A DNA stretch of 64,000 bases from Streptoalloteichus hindustanus (GCF_900129375.1 NZ_FQVN01000006.1:1-64000), one strand, 5' to 3'; shown: positions 48,950-57,127, counted from the first letter of the stretch. Translations and numbers: made by a program. The notes: generated by a model not told the origin, from the letters alone.

Positions 48950-50311
48950 CTAGCGGTTCAGGGAGGCCAGTCGCGGCGTCTCGTTGGTGGGCTGGACCTC
49001 GACGACGATCCGCTGGCTCCGGTCGAGCACGATGCCGGCGTCCCGACCGAGCAGCGCCCACTGCTGCTCGTCCGTGGAGTAGCTCAGCCTGGCGTCCAGC
49101 CTGGCGATGATCCAGCCCCGCCCGTCGGGGAGCGGGACCCGCACCGGCAGGTCGGCGCCGCGGTCCGTCGGTCCGAGGTGGTGGACGCCCTCGACCTTGC
49201 CGTCGAGGTCCTGCGTGACGACGTAGAGCTGGCTGGGCTCGTCGCCGGCCTGGTGCTCGCCGATGAGGAACGTGCGGTTGTCGACGCCGGCGACGATGAG
49301 CCAGCGCGGCACCGACTGCTGACTGGGGTACGGGTCGTACGCCCGGGCCTGCCGCAACGCCTTCTCGAAGTCCTCCATGACCTGGGCCGTGGACCTTCCC
49401 GTCCGCGGGTCCCCGAGCCAGAGCGCCCCGGACCGCTGCCAGCCCAGGCTGTTGTCCCTGGCTTGCGTTCTCGGCTCCCTGCCGAGGTAGCTCCCCGAGC
49501 GCAGGAGGGGCACCCGGGTGTCGAAGCTCTCCCCGTTCGCCTCGGGTTTGGCGTCCACGGCGACCGTCGCCGCCCTGGTGCCGCGCGGGAGCTCCGCGAT
49601 CTGGACGCCGCCCTCGGAGCGCATGGGCTGCCAGTCCCGCACCGACCGGTTCGTCTCGAACCTTGGGTTGCCCGAGACGGACAGCGGGGCGCCGCGGTCC
49701 AGGACGAGCACGGTGCGGTCCTCGGGTCCGAACTGGAAGCCCGCCGTGTCGCGGCCCTTGGACGGGAAGTCGTCCCCGAGGAGCTTCAGCCGGCCGTCCA
49801 CCGGGTCGACGCCGACGAGGCCGACGAGGGTGGTCTCCCGGTTGGCGTCGGAGGGGGCGAGGTTGTCGTGCGGGTGGAGGAACGCCCGCTGGAGGATGAC
49901 CGCGGTCCGGCCCGCCGGCGTCTCGCCCGCCCAGTACACGTGCGGGGCGCCCCTGCGGTCGTCGAAGACGCCCCGGTCCCGGTTCCATGACCGCGACAGG
50001 CCCTCCTCCCACGCCCGCACGGCGGCCGACAGGAAGTCCTGGTCGTCGGCGAGGTCGCCACGGGTGGGCTGGGTGAGCCGGTGGTCGGTGGCGGCGGCCG
50101 TGGTGGTGGACCAGGGGTGCGCGTCGGGCCACAGCGTGGTCGCGCCGACGCTGACGATCGTGGTGACCGCCGCGGTGGCGCTGACGAGCAGCACGCGTCG
50201 GCGGGCGCGCCGGCGGCGCGCGCCGCGCAGCACCGCGTCGGGGAAACCGGGCCGGACGTCCACAGTGGACGCCGCGTCCCGCAGGGATCGGCTCAACAGC
50301 TCGGTGTCCAA
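48950..50311 (-). CDS. Membrane-anchored partner of the ECF sigma factor (putative anti-sigma)
   Basis: The 453-residue protein has an Arg-rich cytoplasmic N-terminus, one membrane segment (about 40-60, VLLVSATAAVTTIVSVGATTL) and a large extracytoplasmic domain with no recognised fold. Start assignment: TTG 50311 lies four bases after the sigma stop codon with AGGAAGG ten bases upstream; no ATG or GTG fits better. Tight linkage to an ECF sigma gene and single-span topology suggest a role in sensing or anti-sigma control. There is no zinc anti-sigma motif (H-x3-C-x2-C), so this stays an inference. Confidence 0.72.
   Translation of the reverse strand: MDTELLSRSLRDAASTVDVRPGFPDAVLRGARRRRARRRVLLVSATAAVTTIVSVGATTLWPDAHPWSTTTAAATDHRLTQPTRGDLADDQDFLSAAVRAWEEGLSRSWNRDRGVFDDRRGAPHVYWAGETPAGRTAVILQRAFLHPHDNLAPSDANRETTLVGLVGVDPVDGRLKLLGDDFPSKGRDTAGFQFGPEDRTVLVLDRGAPLSVSGNPRFETNRSVRDWQPMRSEGGVQIAELPRGTRAATVAVDAKPEANGESFDTRVPLLRSGSYLGREPRTQARDNSLGWQRSGALWLGDPRTGRSTAQVMEDFEKALRQARAYDPYPSQQSVPRWLIVAGVDNRTFLIGEHQAGDEPSQLYVVTQDLDGKVEGVHHLGPTDRGADLPVRVPLPDGRGWIIARLDARLSYSTDEQQWALLGRDAGIVLDRSQRIVVEVQPTNETPRLASLNR
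50258..50270. repeat. Exact copy of the GTCCACWGTGGAC palindrome
   Basis: GTCCACAGTGGAC lies near the start of the membrane-anchored gene. On its coding strand it is read TCC-ACT-GTG-GAC, as in lysA and hom. Confidence 0.75.
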
Positions 50312-50315
50312 CGGT

Positions 50316-50843
50316 TCAACGCCTTCCTGGGGTGACGAGTTGTGGTTCTCCGAGCAGTTCCCGGAGCCGGGCCAGGCCGCGCGAGGTCTGGCTCTTGACG
50401 GTTCCGAGGCCGCAGCCGAGCGCGGCGGCGGTCTGTGCCTCCGACAGGTCGTCGAAGAAGCGCAGCACCAGCACGGCCCGCATGCGGGGCGGGAGCTGCG
50501 CGAGCGCGGTGACCACGCGGTCGCGGTCGGCCACCGAGTCCTCCGGCCCGCGGTCGGCCGGTTCCGGGGCGAGGTCCAGCGGGGCCTCGCGCACCCGGCG
50601 GGCGCGGCGGCGCCACCGGTTGGCCGCCGCGTTGGCCAGCGCCGCCCGGACGTAGGGCTCCACGTCCCCCCGGATGCGGTTCCAGCGCGCGAAGACGCGT
50701 TCCAGGACCTCCTGGAGCATGTCCTCCGCCGCGTGCCGGTCTCCGCCGCAGAGCAGGTACGCGGTGCGGAGCAGTGCGTGGGATCTGTGTCGGACGAAGT
50801 CGCCGAAGTCGCTGAAGTCGGCGTCGCGGTCGGCCACCACCAC
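50316..50843 (-). CDS. SigE-family ECF RNA polymerase sigma factor
   Basis: The 175-residue ECF sigma has region 2 ([32 protein letters not shown]) and region 4 ([44 protein letters not shown]), matching the actinobacterial SigE-family type. Three consecutive GTG codons (50843, 50840, 50837) can serve as start; the outermost is listed. It heads a two-gene unit with the membrane-anchored protein and is inserted, in reverse orientation, between atpD and atpC. A perfect inverted repeat lies just upstream. Target genes are unknown. Confidence 0.88.
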   Translation of the reverse strand: MVVADRDADFSDFGDFVRHRSHALLRTAYLLCGGDRHAAEDMLQEVLERVFARWNRIRGDVEPYVRAALANAAANRWRRRARRVREAPLDLAPEPADRGPEDSVADRDRVVTALAQLPPRMRAVLVLRFFDDLSEAQTAAALGCGLGTVKSQTSRGLARLRELLGEPQLVTPGRR

Positions 50844-50861
50844 CCCCGTCGCTCGTTGTTC

Positions 50862-50877
50862 GTCACCGGTCGGTGAC
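50862..50877. promoter_or_regulatory. Perfect inverted repeat upstream of the sigma gene
   Basis: GTCACCG-GT-CGGTGAC has 7-bp perfect arms. It lies 20-34 bases before the sigma start and about 53 bases upstream of the predicted atpC -10. It could be an operator shared by the divergent transcripts. Confidence 0.5.
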
Positions 50878-50929
50878 CTGACGTCCTCCGGGACACCGGG
50901 AGGGCCGCCAGGGTTGTCACGGCACCGTC

Positions 50930-50935
50930 TAGACT
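50930..50935 (+). promoter_or_regulatory. Candidate -10 of a separate atpC promoter
   Basis: TAGACT, the same hexamer as before argS, lies 29 bases before the atpC start, leaving room for the AAGGAG ribosome site at 50953-50958. A separate promoter is needed because the strong terminator after atpD and the reversed sigma unit cut atpC off from the operon. Confidence 0.5.
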
Positions 50936-50964
50936 GCGCGAGAGGACCGACGAAGGAGATGCGC

Positions 50965-51330
50965 GTGGCCGAGATGTCCGTCCAGCTTGTCGCCGTCGAG
51001 CGCCGCCTGTGGTCCGGCAGGGCGACGGCCGTGGTGGCCCAGACCACCGAGGGCGAGATCGGCATCCTCCCGGGGCACGAGCCGCTGCTCGGCCAGCTCG
51101 TGGAGGGTGGCGTCGTGCGGATCACCAGCGCCGACGGCGACGTGACCACGGCCGCGGTCCACGGCGGCTTCCTCTCGGTGACCGGCGAGGGCGTGAGCGT
51201 GCTCGCCGAGGCCGCCGAGCTGGCCCACGAGATCGACGTGGAGCAGGCCAAGGAGGACCTGCACCGCGGCGACGACGAGGCCCGAGCACGAGCCATCGCA
51301 CGGTTGCGGGCCGCCGGACACGCCGCCTGA
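50965..51330 (+). CDS. atpC: F1Fo ATP synthase subunit epsilon
   Basis: The 121-residue subunit has the N-terminal beta sandwich ([56 protein letters not shown]) and the C-terminal helical region. GTG 50965 is chosen because AAGGAG ends six bases upstream; the ATG at 50959 touches it. Epsilon restrains ATP hydrolysis by F1. Here it is separated from atpD by a strong terminator and two reversed genes, so its expression must come from its own promoter. Confidence 0.97.
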   Translation: MAEMSVQLVAVERRLWSGRATAVVAQTTEGEIGILPGHEPLLGQLVEGGVVRITSADGDVTTAAVHGGFLSVTGEGVSVLAEAAELAHEIDVEQAKEDLHRGDDEARARAIARLRAAGHAA

Positions 51331-51352
51331 TCCGGCACGGGCGGGCCGGGCC

Positions 51353-51784
51353 GTGTGGATCGCCGAAGTCGTCGGGGTGGTCCTCTTCGCGGCGGCTGTC
51401 GTGCTCGCCCTGCTCGCCTGGCGACGGCTGCGCCTGCTCCGCCAGGGCGGTGTGGACGTGGCCCTGCGGTCCCGGCTGGACGAGTCCGGCCGGGGCTGGC
51501 ACCTCGGGATCGGCCGCTACCGCGGCGACGAGTTCGCCTGGTACCGCATCCTGAGCGTCCGGTCCGGCCCGGACCGGATCATCCGCCGGGACGGCCTGGA
51601 GATCGCCACCCGGCGGGAGCCCACCGGCACCGAGACCTACGCCATGCCGCTCAGCTCCACGGTGCTGACGTGTCGCGCCGCGGGCGACGAGGTCGAGCTG
51701 GCGATGGGGCCGGACGCCCTCACCGGCTTCCTGTCCTGGCTGGAGTCGGCCCCGCCCGGCCGCCAGGTGCCCTGGGCCTCCTGA
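51353..51784 (+). CDS. DUF2550 membrane protein
   Basis: The 143-residue protein has one N-terminal membrane helix (IAEVVGVVLFAAAVVLALLAW) and a DUF2550 domain (GGVDVALRSR, GWHLGIGRYRGDEFAWYRI). Such proteins follow atpC in mycobacteria and relatives. The function is unknown. GTG 51353 comes 22 bases after atpC, so the two are co-transcribed. A terminator lies downstream. Confidence 0.9.
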   Translation: MWIAEVVGVVLFAAAVVLALLAWRRLRLLRQGGVDVALRSRLDESGRGWHLGIGRYRGDEFAWYRILSVRSGPDRIIRRDGLEIATRREPTGTETYAMPLSSTVLTCRAAGDEVELAMGPDALTGFLSWLESAPPGRQVPWAS

Positions 51785-51847
51785 CGCCCCTCCGCGGCCC
51801 CTGGGGCGGCGCTGGGGCCCTCTGACCCGGCCCTCCGACAACACCTC

Positions 51848-51871
51848 AGGCCCGGCCTTCCAGCCGGGCCT
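51848..51871. terminator. Terminator after atpC-DUF2550
   Basis: AGGCCCGGC and GCCGGGCCT form a perfect 9-bp stem with a six-base loop, followed by TCTGCCTTCC. It lies between two convergent units. Confidence 0.85.
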
Positions 51872-52036
51872 TCTGCCTTCCCGGCCCCGGGGCCGCCGCT
51901 CCGGAGCCGCAACGCCGGGACCGGCCCTCCGTGACCGTCGCAGCCCACCCGGTCGTCGCGCGACGGGTGGGCGGGCGCTCGTCGTCCCTCGGGGGCGGCG
52001 TCTTTCAGAGGAGGCGTCTTCCGGGGAAGGCGCCTC

Positions 52037-52609
52037 TCAGGCGTTGGCGGCCGGCTTCCAGAGCACGTCGCCGTCCGGGTTGGCGACCCTGGCCAGGATG
52101 AACAGCAGGTCGGAGAGCCGGTTCAGGTACTTCGCCGTCAGGACGTTCGTCCGCTCCTCGTCGGCCTCCAGCAGCGCCCAGGTGTTGCGCTCCGCGCGGC
52201 GGGTGACCGTGCGCGCCTGGTGCAGCAGCGCGGCGCCGGGGGTGCCGCCGGGCAGGATGAACGAGTTCAGCTTCGACAGGCGGGCGTTGTACTCGTCGCA
52301 CCAGCCCTCCAGTCGGTCGACGTAGGCCTGGGTGACCCGCAGCGGCGGGTACTTGGGGTCCGGCGCGATCGGCGTGCACAGGTCGGCGCCCACGTCGAAC
52401 AGGTCGTTCTGCACCCGCCGGAGCACGGTGGCCACGTCGTCGGCCAGCCCGCCCAGCGCGAGCGCGACGCCGATGGCCGAGTTCGCCTCGTCGACGTCGG
52501 CGTAGGCGACCAGGCGGGGATCGGTCTTGCGGACCCGGCTGCCGTCGCCGAGGGCGGTGGTGCCGTTGTCGCCGACGCGGGTGTAGATCTTGGTCAGATG
52601 CACGGCCAT
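52037..52609 (-). CDS. Cob(I)alamin adenosyltransferase, PduO type
   Basis: The 190-residue enzyme adenosylates cob(I)alamin to coenzyme B12. It has the PduO N-terminal ATP motif KIYTRVGDNGTTALGDGSRV, the conserved VDEANSAIGVALAL, and the C-terminal RTVTRRAERNTWALLEADE and LNRLSDLLFILARVAN. TACCCT lies six bases before ATG 52609, which suggests a leaderless mRNA. It is 2 kb from an AdoCbl-dependent mutase (54471-56492) that would use its product. No cobalamin riboswitch is present. Confidence 0.94.
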   Translation of the reverse strand: MAVHLTKIYTRVGDNGTTALGDGSRVRKTDPRLVAYADVDEANSAIGVALALGGLADDVATVLRRVQNDLFDVGADLCTPIAPDPKYPPLRVTQAYVDRLEGWCDEYNARLSKLNSFILPGGTPGAALLHQARTVTRRAERNTWALLEADEERTNVLTAKYLNRLSDLLFILARVANPDGDVLWKPAANA

Positions 52610-52692
52610 GGCCGCAGGGTAGCCCCGCCGGGTGTGAGCGTGGTCGCCGCGCGTACCGGGGCACCGGCCGAGCCGTGTCATGCTGGGGGGTG

Positions 52693-52899
52693 ATGAGCGA
52701 CCTTCCCGACAGCGGCGCGGCACGTCCGGCCCCCGTGCACAGCCTGGACACCGTCTGCCCGACGTGTCAGGGCAACCACGAGATCACTGTCTCGAAGCTG
52801 TCCGTGACCGACGACGTCGGCATGAGCCTGAGCGGGTCGTTGGAGTGCCCCCAGTGCGGCGGGGAGGGCCGACTGACCGGTTTCGTGCCGCCGGTCTAG
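52693..52899 (+). CDS. Small zinc-ribbon protein, function unknown
   Basis: The 68-residue product has two Cys pairs, CPTC (about 22-25) and CPQC (about 52-55), spaced as in a zinc ribbon. The intervening NHEITVSKLSVTDDVGMSLSGS strand region and a GGEGRLTGF tail complete it. Purine-rich GGGGGG precedes ATG 52693. It lies between the adenosyltransferase (divergent) and murA. The family was not recognised by name. Confidence 0.7.
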   Translation: MSDLPDSGAARPAPVHSLDTVCPTCQGNHEITVSKLSVTDDVGMSLSGSLECPQCGGEGRLTGFVPPV

Positions 52900-52942
52900 C
52901 CGGTGCGGAACCGATTCCGCGGCGCGCATACGATGACTCGTC

Positions 52943-54223
52943 GTGAGCGAGCACTTCCGGGTACAGGGCGGCGCGCGCCTCGTCGGTGAGGTCGAGGTCG
53001 TCGGCGCGAAGAACAGCGTGCTGAAGTTGATGGCCGCCGCGCTGTTGGCCGAGGGTACGACCACACTCACCAACTGCCCCGAGATCCTGGACGTGCCGCT
53101 GATGGCCGACGTCCTGCGGAATCTGGGCTGCGAGGTGACCGTCGAGCACGACGTGGTCGCCATCACCACTCCCGCGGAGCTCAGCCACCGCGCGGACTTC
53201 GCCTCCATGAGCAAGCTGCGGGCCTCGGTGTGCGTGCTGGGGCCGCTGGTGGGTCGGCTGCGGCGGGCGGTGGTGGCGCTGCCCGGCGGCGACGCCATCG
53301 GCTCCCGCCCGCTGGACATGCACCAGAACGGCCTGCGCCAGCTCGGGGCGCGCAGCGAGATCGAGCACGGGTGCGTGGTGGCCGAGGCCGAGGGGCTGCA
53401 CGGCGCGCAGATCTGGCTGGACTTCCCCAGCGTGGGCGCGACCGAGAACATCCTGATGGCCGCGGTGCTGGCCGACGGGACGACGGTCATCGACAACGCC
53501 GCGCGCGAGCCGGAGATCGTCGACCTGTGCACGATGCTCCAGCAGATGGGCGCCAAGATCGAGGGCGCCGGCACGTCGACGCTCACGGTGCACGGCGTCA
53601 CGTCGCTGCGGCCCACCCAGCACCGGGTGATCGGCGACCGGATCGTCGGCGCGACCTGGGCGATGGCCGGGGCGATGACCAGGGGCGACATCACGGTGCG
53701 CGGCGTCGACCCGCACCACCTGGACCTGGTGCTGGAGAAGCTGCGGCTGGCCGGCGCGGACGTCACCCTGCTGGACGCGCCCGGCGAGCAGGGCTTCCGG
53801 GTGCGGATGAGCGGCCGGCCGCGGTCGGTCGACTTCGTCACGCTGCCCTACCCGGGCTTCGCCACCGACCTGCAGCCGTTCGCGGTGGCGCTGGCCGCGG
53901 TGTCCGACGGCGTCTCGATGATCACCGAGAACGTGTTCGAGGCGCGGTTCCGGTTCATCGAGGAGATGGTCCGGCTGGGCGCGGACGCGCGGACCGACGG
54001 CCACCACGCGGTGATCCGCGGGGTGGAGCGGCTGTCCAGCGCGCCGGTGTGGGCCTCGGACATCCGGGCCGGCGCTGGCCTGGTGCTGGCCGGGCTGTGC
54101 GCCGAGGGCGTGACGGAGGTGTGGGACGTCTTCCACATCGACCGGGGCTACCCGTGCTTCGTGGAGAACCTGAACCGGTTGGGCGCTGACGTCCAGCGGG
54201 TGGCCGCGCCACCGGCCCGGTGA
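52943..54223 (+). CDS. murA: UDP-GlcNAc enolpyruvyl transferase with Asp117
   Basis: The 426-residue enzyme starts peptidoglycan precursor synthesis by adding enolpyruvate to UDP-GlcNAc. It has [39 protein letters not shown] and [19 protein letters not shown]. The catalytic loop carries Asp at residue 117 (codon 53291-53293) where most bacteria have the fosfomycin-alkylated Cys. This is the same change, at the same number, that makes mycobacterial MurA fosfomycin-insensitive. GTG 52943 lies eight bases after TACGAT. A repeat and a terminator follow the gene. Confidence 0.97.
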   Translation: MSEHFRVQGGARLVGEVEVVGAKNSVLKLMAAALLAEGTTTLTNCPEILDVPLMADVLRNLGCEVTVEHDVVAITTPAELSHRADFASMSKLRASVCVLGPLVGRLRRAVVALPGGDAIGSRPLDMHQNGLRQLGARSEIEHGCVVAEAEGLHGAQIWLDFPSVGATENILMAAVLADGTTVIDNAAREPEIVDLCTMLQQMGAKIEGAGTSTLTVHGVTSLRPTQHRVIGDRIVGATWAMAGAMTRGDITVRGVDPHHLDLVLEKLRLAGADVTLLDAPGEQGFRVRMSGRPRSVDFVTLPYPGFATDLQPFAVALAAVSDGVSMITENVFEARFRFIEEMVRLGADARTDGHHAVIRGVERLSSAPVWASDIRAGAGLVLAGLCAEGVTEVWDVFHIDRGYPCFVENLNRLGADVQRVAAPPAR

Positions 54224-54277
54224 GCACGGCGTTCCCAGTACCGCGTTCTGAGCACCGCGTTCCAGGTACCGCGTTCG
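54222..54277. repeat. Tandem 28-bp duplication at the murA 3' end
   Basis: Two adjacent 28-bp units match at 24 positions. Each contains GCGTTCC and GTACCGCGTTC. The first unit begins inside the murA stop codon. Confidence 0.8.
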
Positions 54278-54323
54278 CTCCGGTCTGACCTGGCCGAACG
54301 CGTCAGGAGCGGGGAAGTGGGCC

Positions 54324-54353
54324 AGCCGGTCCGTCCTGGTGGGCGGGCCGGCT
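54324..54353 (+). terminator. Probable terminator after murA
   Basis: AGCCGGTCCG pairs with CGGGCCGGCT (one G-T wobble) across a ten-base loop. It lies 100 bases past murA and before the mutase gene. Confidence 0.6.
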
Positions 54354-54470
54354 GTCCGCTGTTCACACCTCTGGGCGGCACCCTGTCGAGTGTGAGCAAC
54401 AGCATGCTCCGGTGAGGTTACTCGTCAGTACGCTGGCCGCACACATCCGGAGTGTGAGCGGGAGGTCGCC

Positions 54471-56492
54471 ATGCCGTACCCCTCCGACCGCGAGCGCGAC
54501 CGTCCGTGGGTGATGCGGACGTACGCCGGCCACTCCTCCGCGGCCGCGTCGAACGCCCTGTACCGCCGGAACCTGGCCAAGGGCCAGACCGGTCTCTCGG
54601 TGGCCTTCGACCTGCCGACGCAGACCGGCTACGACTCCGACCACGAGCTGGCCCGCGGCGAAGTGGGCAAGGTCGGGGTGCCGGTCGGCCACCTCGGCGA
54701 CGTGCGCCGCCTCTTCGAGGGCATCCCGCTGGACGGGGCCAACACCTCGATGACGATCAACGCGACGGCCATGTGGCTGCTCGCGCTCTACGTGACCGTC
54801 GCGGAGGAGCAGGCCGCGGAGCGCGGGGTCGGGCGGGCCGAGGCCCTGGCCGGGCTGGCCGGCACCACCCAGAACGACATCATCAAGGAGTACCTGTCCC
54901 GGGGGACCTACGTCTTCCCGCCGGGGCCGAGCCTGCGGCTGATCACCGACATGGTCGCCTGGACGGTGCGTCACGTCCCGCGGTGGAACCCGATCAACAT
55001 CTGCTCGTACCACCTGCAGGAGGCGGGGGCGACCCCGACGCAGGAGGTCGCCTACGCGATGTGCACGGCGATCGCGGTGCTGGACGCGGTGTTCGGCTCG
55101 GGGCAGGTGCCGGAGGACCGGCGCGGCGAGGTGGTCGCGCGCATCTCCTTCTTCGTCAACGCCGGGGTGCGGTTCGTCGAGGAGATGTGCAAGATGCGGG
55201 CCTTCGCCGCGCTCTGGGACGAGATCACCCGCGACCGGTACGGGATCGCGAACCCGAAGCACCGGCGCTTCCGCTACGGGGTGCAGGTCAACTCGCTGGG
55301 GCTGACCGAGGCCCAGCCGGAGAACAACGTCCAGCGCATCGTGCTGGAGATGCTCGCGGTGTCGTTGTCCCGCAACGCCCGCGCGCGGGCGATCCAGCTC
55401 CCGGCCTGGAACGAGGCGCTCGGCCTGCCCCGGCCGTGGGACCAGCAGTGGGCGCTGCGGATGCAGCAGGTGCTGGCCTACGAGACGGACCTGCTGGAGT
55501 ACGAGGACCTCTTCGACGGCTCCCCCGTGGTCCGGGCGAAGGTCGACGAGATCCTGGCCGGGGCGCGGGCCGAGATCGACCGGGTGCAGGCCATGGGCGG
55601 CGCGGTGGCCGCCGTGGAGAGCGGGTACATGAAGTCCCGGCTCGTCGCCTCGCTGGCCGAGCGGCGCCGGCGGATGGAGGCGGGCGAGGACGTCGTCGTC
55701 GGCGTCAACCAGTTCACCAGCACCGAGCCGAGCCCGTTGCAGGCCGAGGGCGCCAACGCGGTCGAGACCGTGGACCCGGCGGTGGAGCGGCAGGCCGTCG
55801 AGGCGGTCCGGCGGTGGCGGGACGGGCGGGACGCGGCCGCCGCCGACGCCGCCCTGCGGGAGCTGCGGGACGCGGCGAAGACCGACGCCAACCTGATGGA
55901 GGCGACGTTGGCCTGCGCCAGGGCCGGGGTGACGACCGGGGAGTGGGCGGGCGCGCTGCGCGAGGTGTTCGGCGAGTACCGGGCGCCCACCGGGGTGTCG
56001 GCGGCGGCCGCCGCCGGGGAGGCCGGGGCGGAGCTGGGCCGCGTGCGGGAGAAGGTGCGGGCGACCGGCGACGAGCTGGGCGAGCGGCTGCGGATGCTGG
56101 TGGGCAAGCCCGGGCTCGACGGTCACTCCAACGGGGCCGAGCAGGTGGCGGTGCGCGCCCGCGACGTCGGGTTCGAGGTGGTGTACCAGGGCATCCGGCT
56201 GACCCCGGCGCAGATCGTGGCGGCGGCGGTGCAGGAGGGCGTGCACGTCGTGGGCCTGTCGGTGCTGTCCGGGTCGCACCTGGAGGTGGTGCCGGCGGTG
56301 GTCGACGGCCTGCGCGCGGCGGGCGCGGCGGACGTCCCGGTGATCGTCGGCGGCATCATCCCGCCGGAGGACGCCGTCCGGCTGCGCGAGCGCGGGGTGG
56401 CCAGGGTGTTCACGCCCAAGGACTACGCGCTGACCGAGATCATGGCCGAGATCGTCGACGTCGTCCGCGAGGCCCACGGCCTGTCGCGCTGA
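54471..56492 (+). CDS. AdoCbl-dependent acyl-CoA mutase, MeaA/ethylmalonyl-CoA mutase type
   Basis: The 673-residue single-chain enzyme has the mutase barrel N-terminus (TYAGHSSAAASNALYRRNLA, LSVAFDLPTQTGYDSDH, GANTSMTINATAMWLLALY, TTQNDIIKEYLSRGTYVFPP) and a C-terminal B12 domain with the base-off motif LDGHSNG (D-x-H-x2-G, about 546-552). The length and N-terminus fit the MeaA/Ecm branch (ethylmalonyl-CoA to methylsuccinyl-CoA) better than methylmalonyl-CoA mutase. The crotonyl-CoA carboxylase/reductase that usually accompanies it is not in the window. AdoCbl could be supplied by the nearby PduO-type enzyme. Confidence 0.9.
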   Translation: MPYPSDRERDRPWVMRTYAGHSSAAASNALYRRNLAKGQTGLSVAFDLPTQTGYDSDHELARGEVGKVGVPVGHLGDVRRLFEGIPLDGANTSMTINATAMWLLALYVTVAEEQAAERGVGRAEALAGLAGTTQNDIIKEYLSRGTYVFPPGPSLRLITDMVAWTVRHVPRWNPINICSYHLQEAGATPTQEVAYAMCTAIAVLDAVFGSGQVPEDRRGEVVARISFFVNAGVRFVEEMCKMRAFAALWDEITRDRYGIANPKHRRFRYGVQVNSLGLTEAQPENNVQRIVLEMLAVSLSRNARARAIQLPAWNEALGLPRPWDQQWALRMQQVLAYETDLLEYEDLFDGSPVVRAKVDEILAGARAEIDRVQAMGGAVAAVESGYMKSRLVASLAERRRRMEAGEDVVVGVNQFTSTEPSPLQAEGANAVETVDPAVERQAVEAVRRWRDGRDAAAADAALRELRDAAKTDANLMEATLACARAGVTTGEWAGALREVFGEYRAPTGVSAAAAAGEAGAELGRVREKVRATGDELGERLRMLVGKPGLDGHSNGAEQVAVRARDVGFEVVYQGIRLTPAQIVAAAVQEGVHVVGLSVLSGSHLEVVPAVVDGLRAAGAADVPVIVGGIIPPEDAVRLRERGVARVFTPKDYALTEIMAEIVDVVREAHGLSR

Positions 56493-56497
56493 CCCGT

Positions 56498-56570
56498 CGT
56501 GGGTCCCCCGCGCGGCGCCGAACAGCGTCGAGCAGCGCCGAACAGCGCCGAACATTGGGGGGGACCCACG
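56498..56570 (+). terminator. Terminator whose loop holds four tandem 10-bp repeats
   Basis: CGTGGGTCCCCC (56498-56509) pairs perfectly over 12 bp with GGGGGACCCACG (56559-56570). The 49-base loop contains GCGCCGAACA, GCGTCGAGCA, GCGCCGAACA and GCGCCGAACA head to tail (56515-56554). It lies between the mutase gene and the convergent DinB-like gene. Confidence 0.8.
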
Positions 56571-56588
56571 GGCGGTCCGCGTGGTGGG

Positions 56589-57101
56589 TCAGACGCCGGT
56601 GGCCCCGTCGATCCGCTCCCGGACCAGGTCGGCGTGGCCGTTGTGCCTGGCGTACTCCTCGATCATGTGGACGTAGATCCACCGCAGGCTGACCGGGGTG
56701 GCGGACTCGCCGTCCCCGTGCCACCCGGTGTCGGTCAGGTCGCGGTCGGCGGCGACGGCCCTGGCGTGGGCGATCTCCGCCTCCCAGGTGGCGAACACCT
56801 CGGCGGCGCCGGCCTCCGCGCCGCCGGTGAAGCCGCTCCGGTCGACGCCGTCGTCCGGGTAGATCTGGCCGGCCGGCTCACCGGCCAGCACCCGGCGGAA
56901 CCAGTTCCGCTCCACCTCCGCCATGTGCCGGACGAGGCCGAGCAGCGAGATCGGGGAGGGCGGAGTGGACGCGGTCCGCAACTGTTCCTCGTCGAGGCCG
57001 GCGCACTTGAGCGCGAGCGTGGCGCGGTGGAAGTCCAGCCAGCTCTCCAGCATCACGCGTTCGTCGGCCTCGAAGGGCGGGGCGGGGCGGTCAGCCGTCA
57101 T
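56589..57101 (-). CDS. DinB/DUF664-family four-helix protein
   Basis: The 170-residue protein fits the DinB/DUF664 (mycothiol-dependent-like) fold: ESWLDFHRATLALKCAGLDEEQLR, LGLVRHMAEVERNWFRRVLAG, and YVHMIEEYARHNGHADLVRE, giving the His triad expected for a metal site (H in VRHM, H in IYVHM, H in RHNGH). Activity is unknown; relatives act as thiol transferases or isomerases. It lies 26 bases downstream of the isochorismatase-like gene and is likely co-transcribed. Confidence 0.88.
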   Translation of the reverse strand: MTADRPAPPFEADERVMLESWLDFHRATLALKCAGLDEEQLRTASTPPSPISLLGLVRHMAEVERNWFRRVLAGEPAGQIYPDDGVDRSGFTGGAEAGAAEVFATWEAEIAHARAVAADRDLTDTGWHGDGESATPVSLRWIYVHMIEEYARHNGHADLVRERIDGATGV

Positions 57102-57127
57102 GGCCGCCAGTATCGGCGGCGCCCCTG

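Noticed and set aside
56515-56554. Tandem repeats as a CRISPR array
   Set aside because: Units are 10 bp with no spacers and lie inside a hairpin loop; no cas genes in the window.
54363-56555. 730-codon minus-strand frame opposite the mutase gene
   Set aside because: Same reverse-frame artefact; the plus strand carries a conserved B12 mutase throughout.
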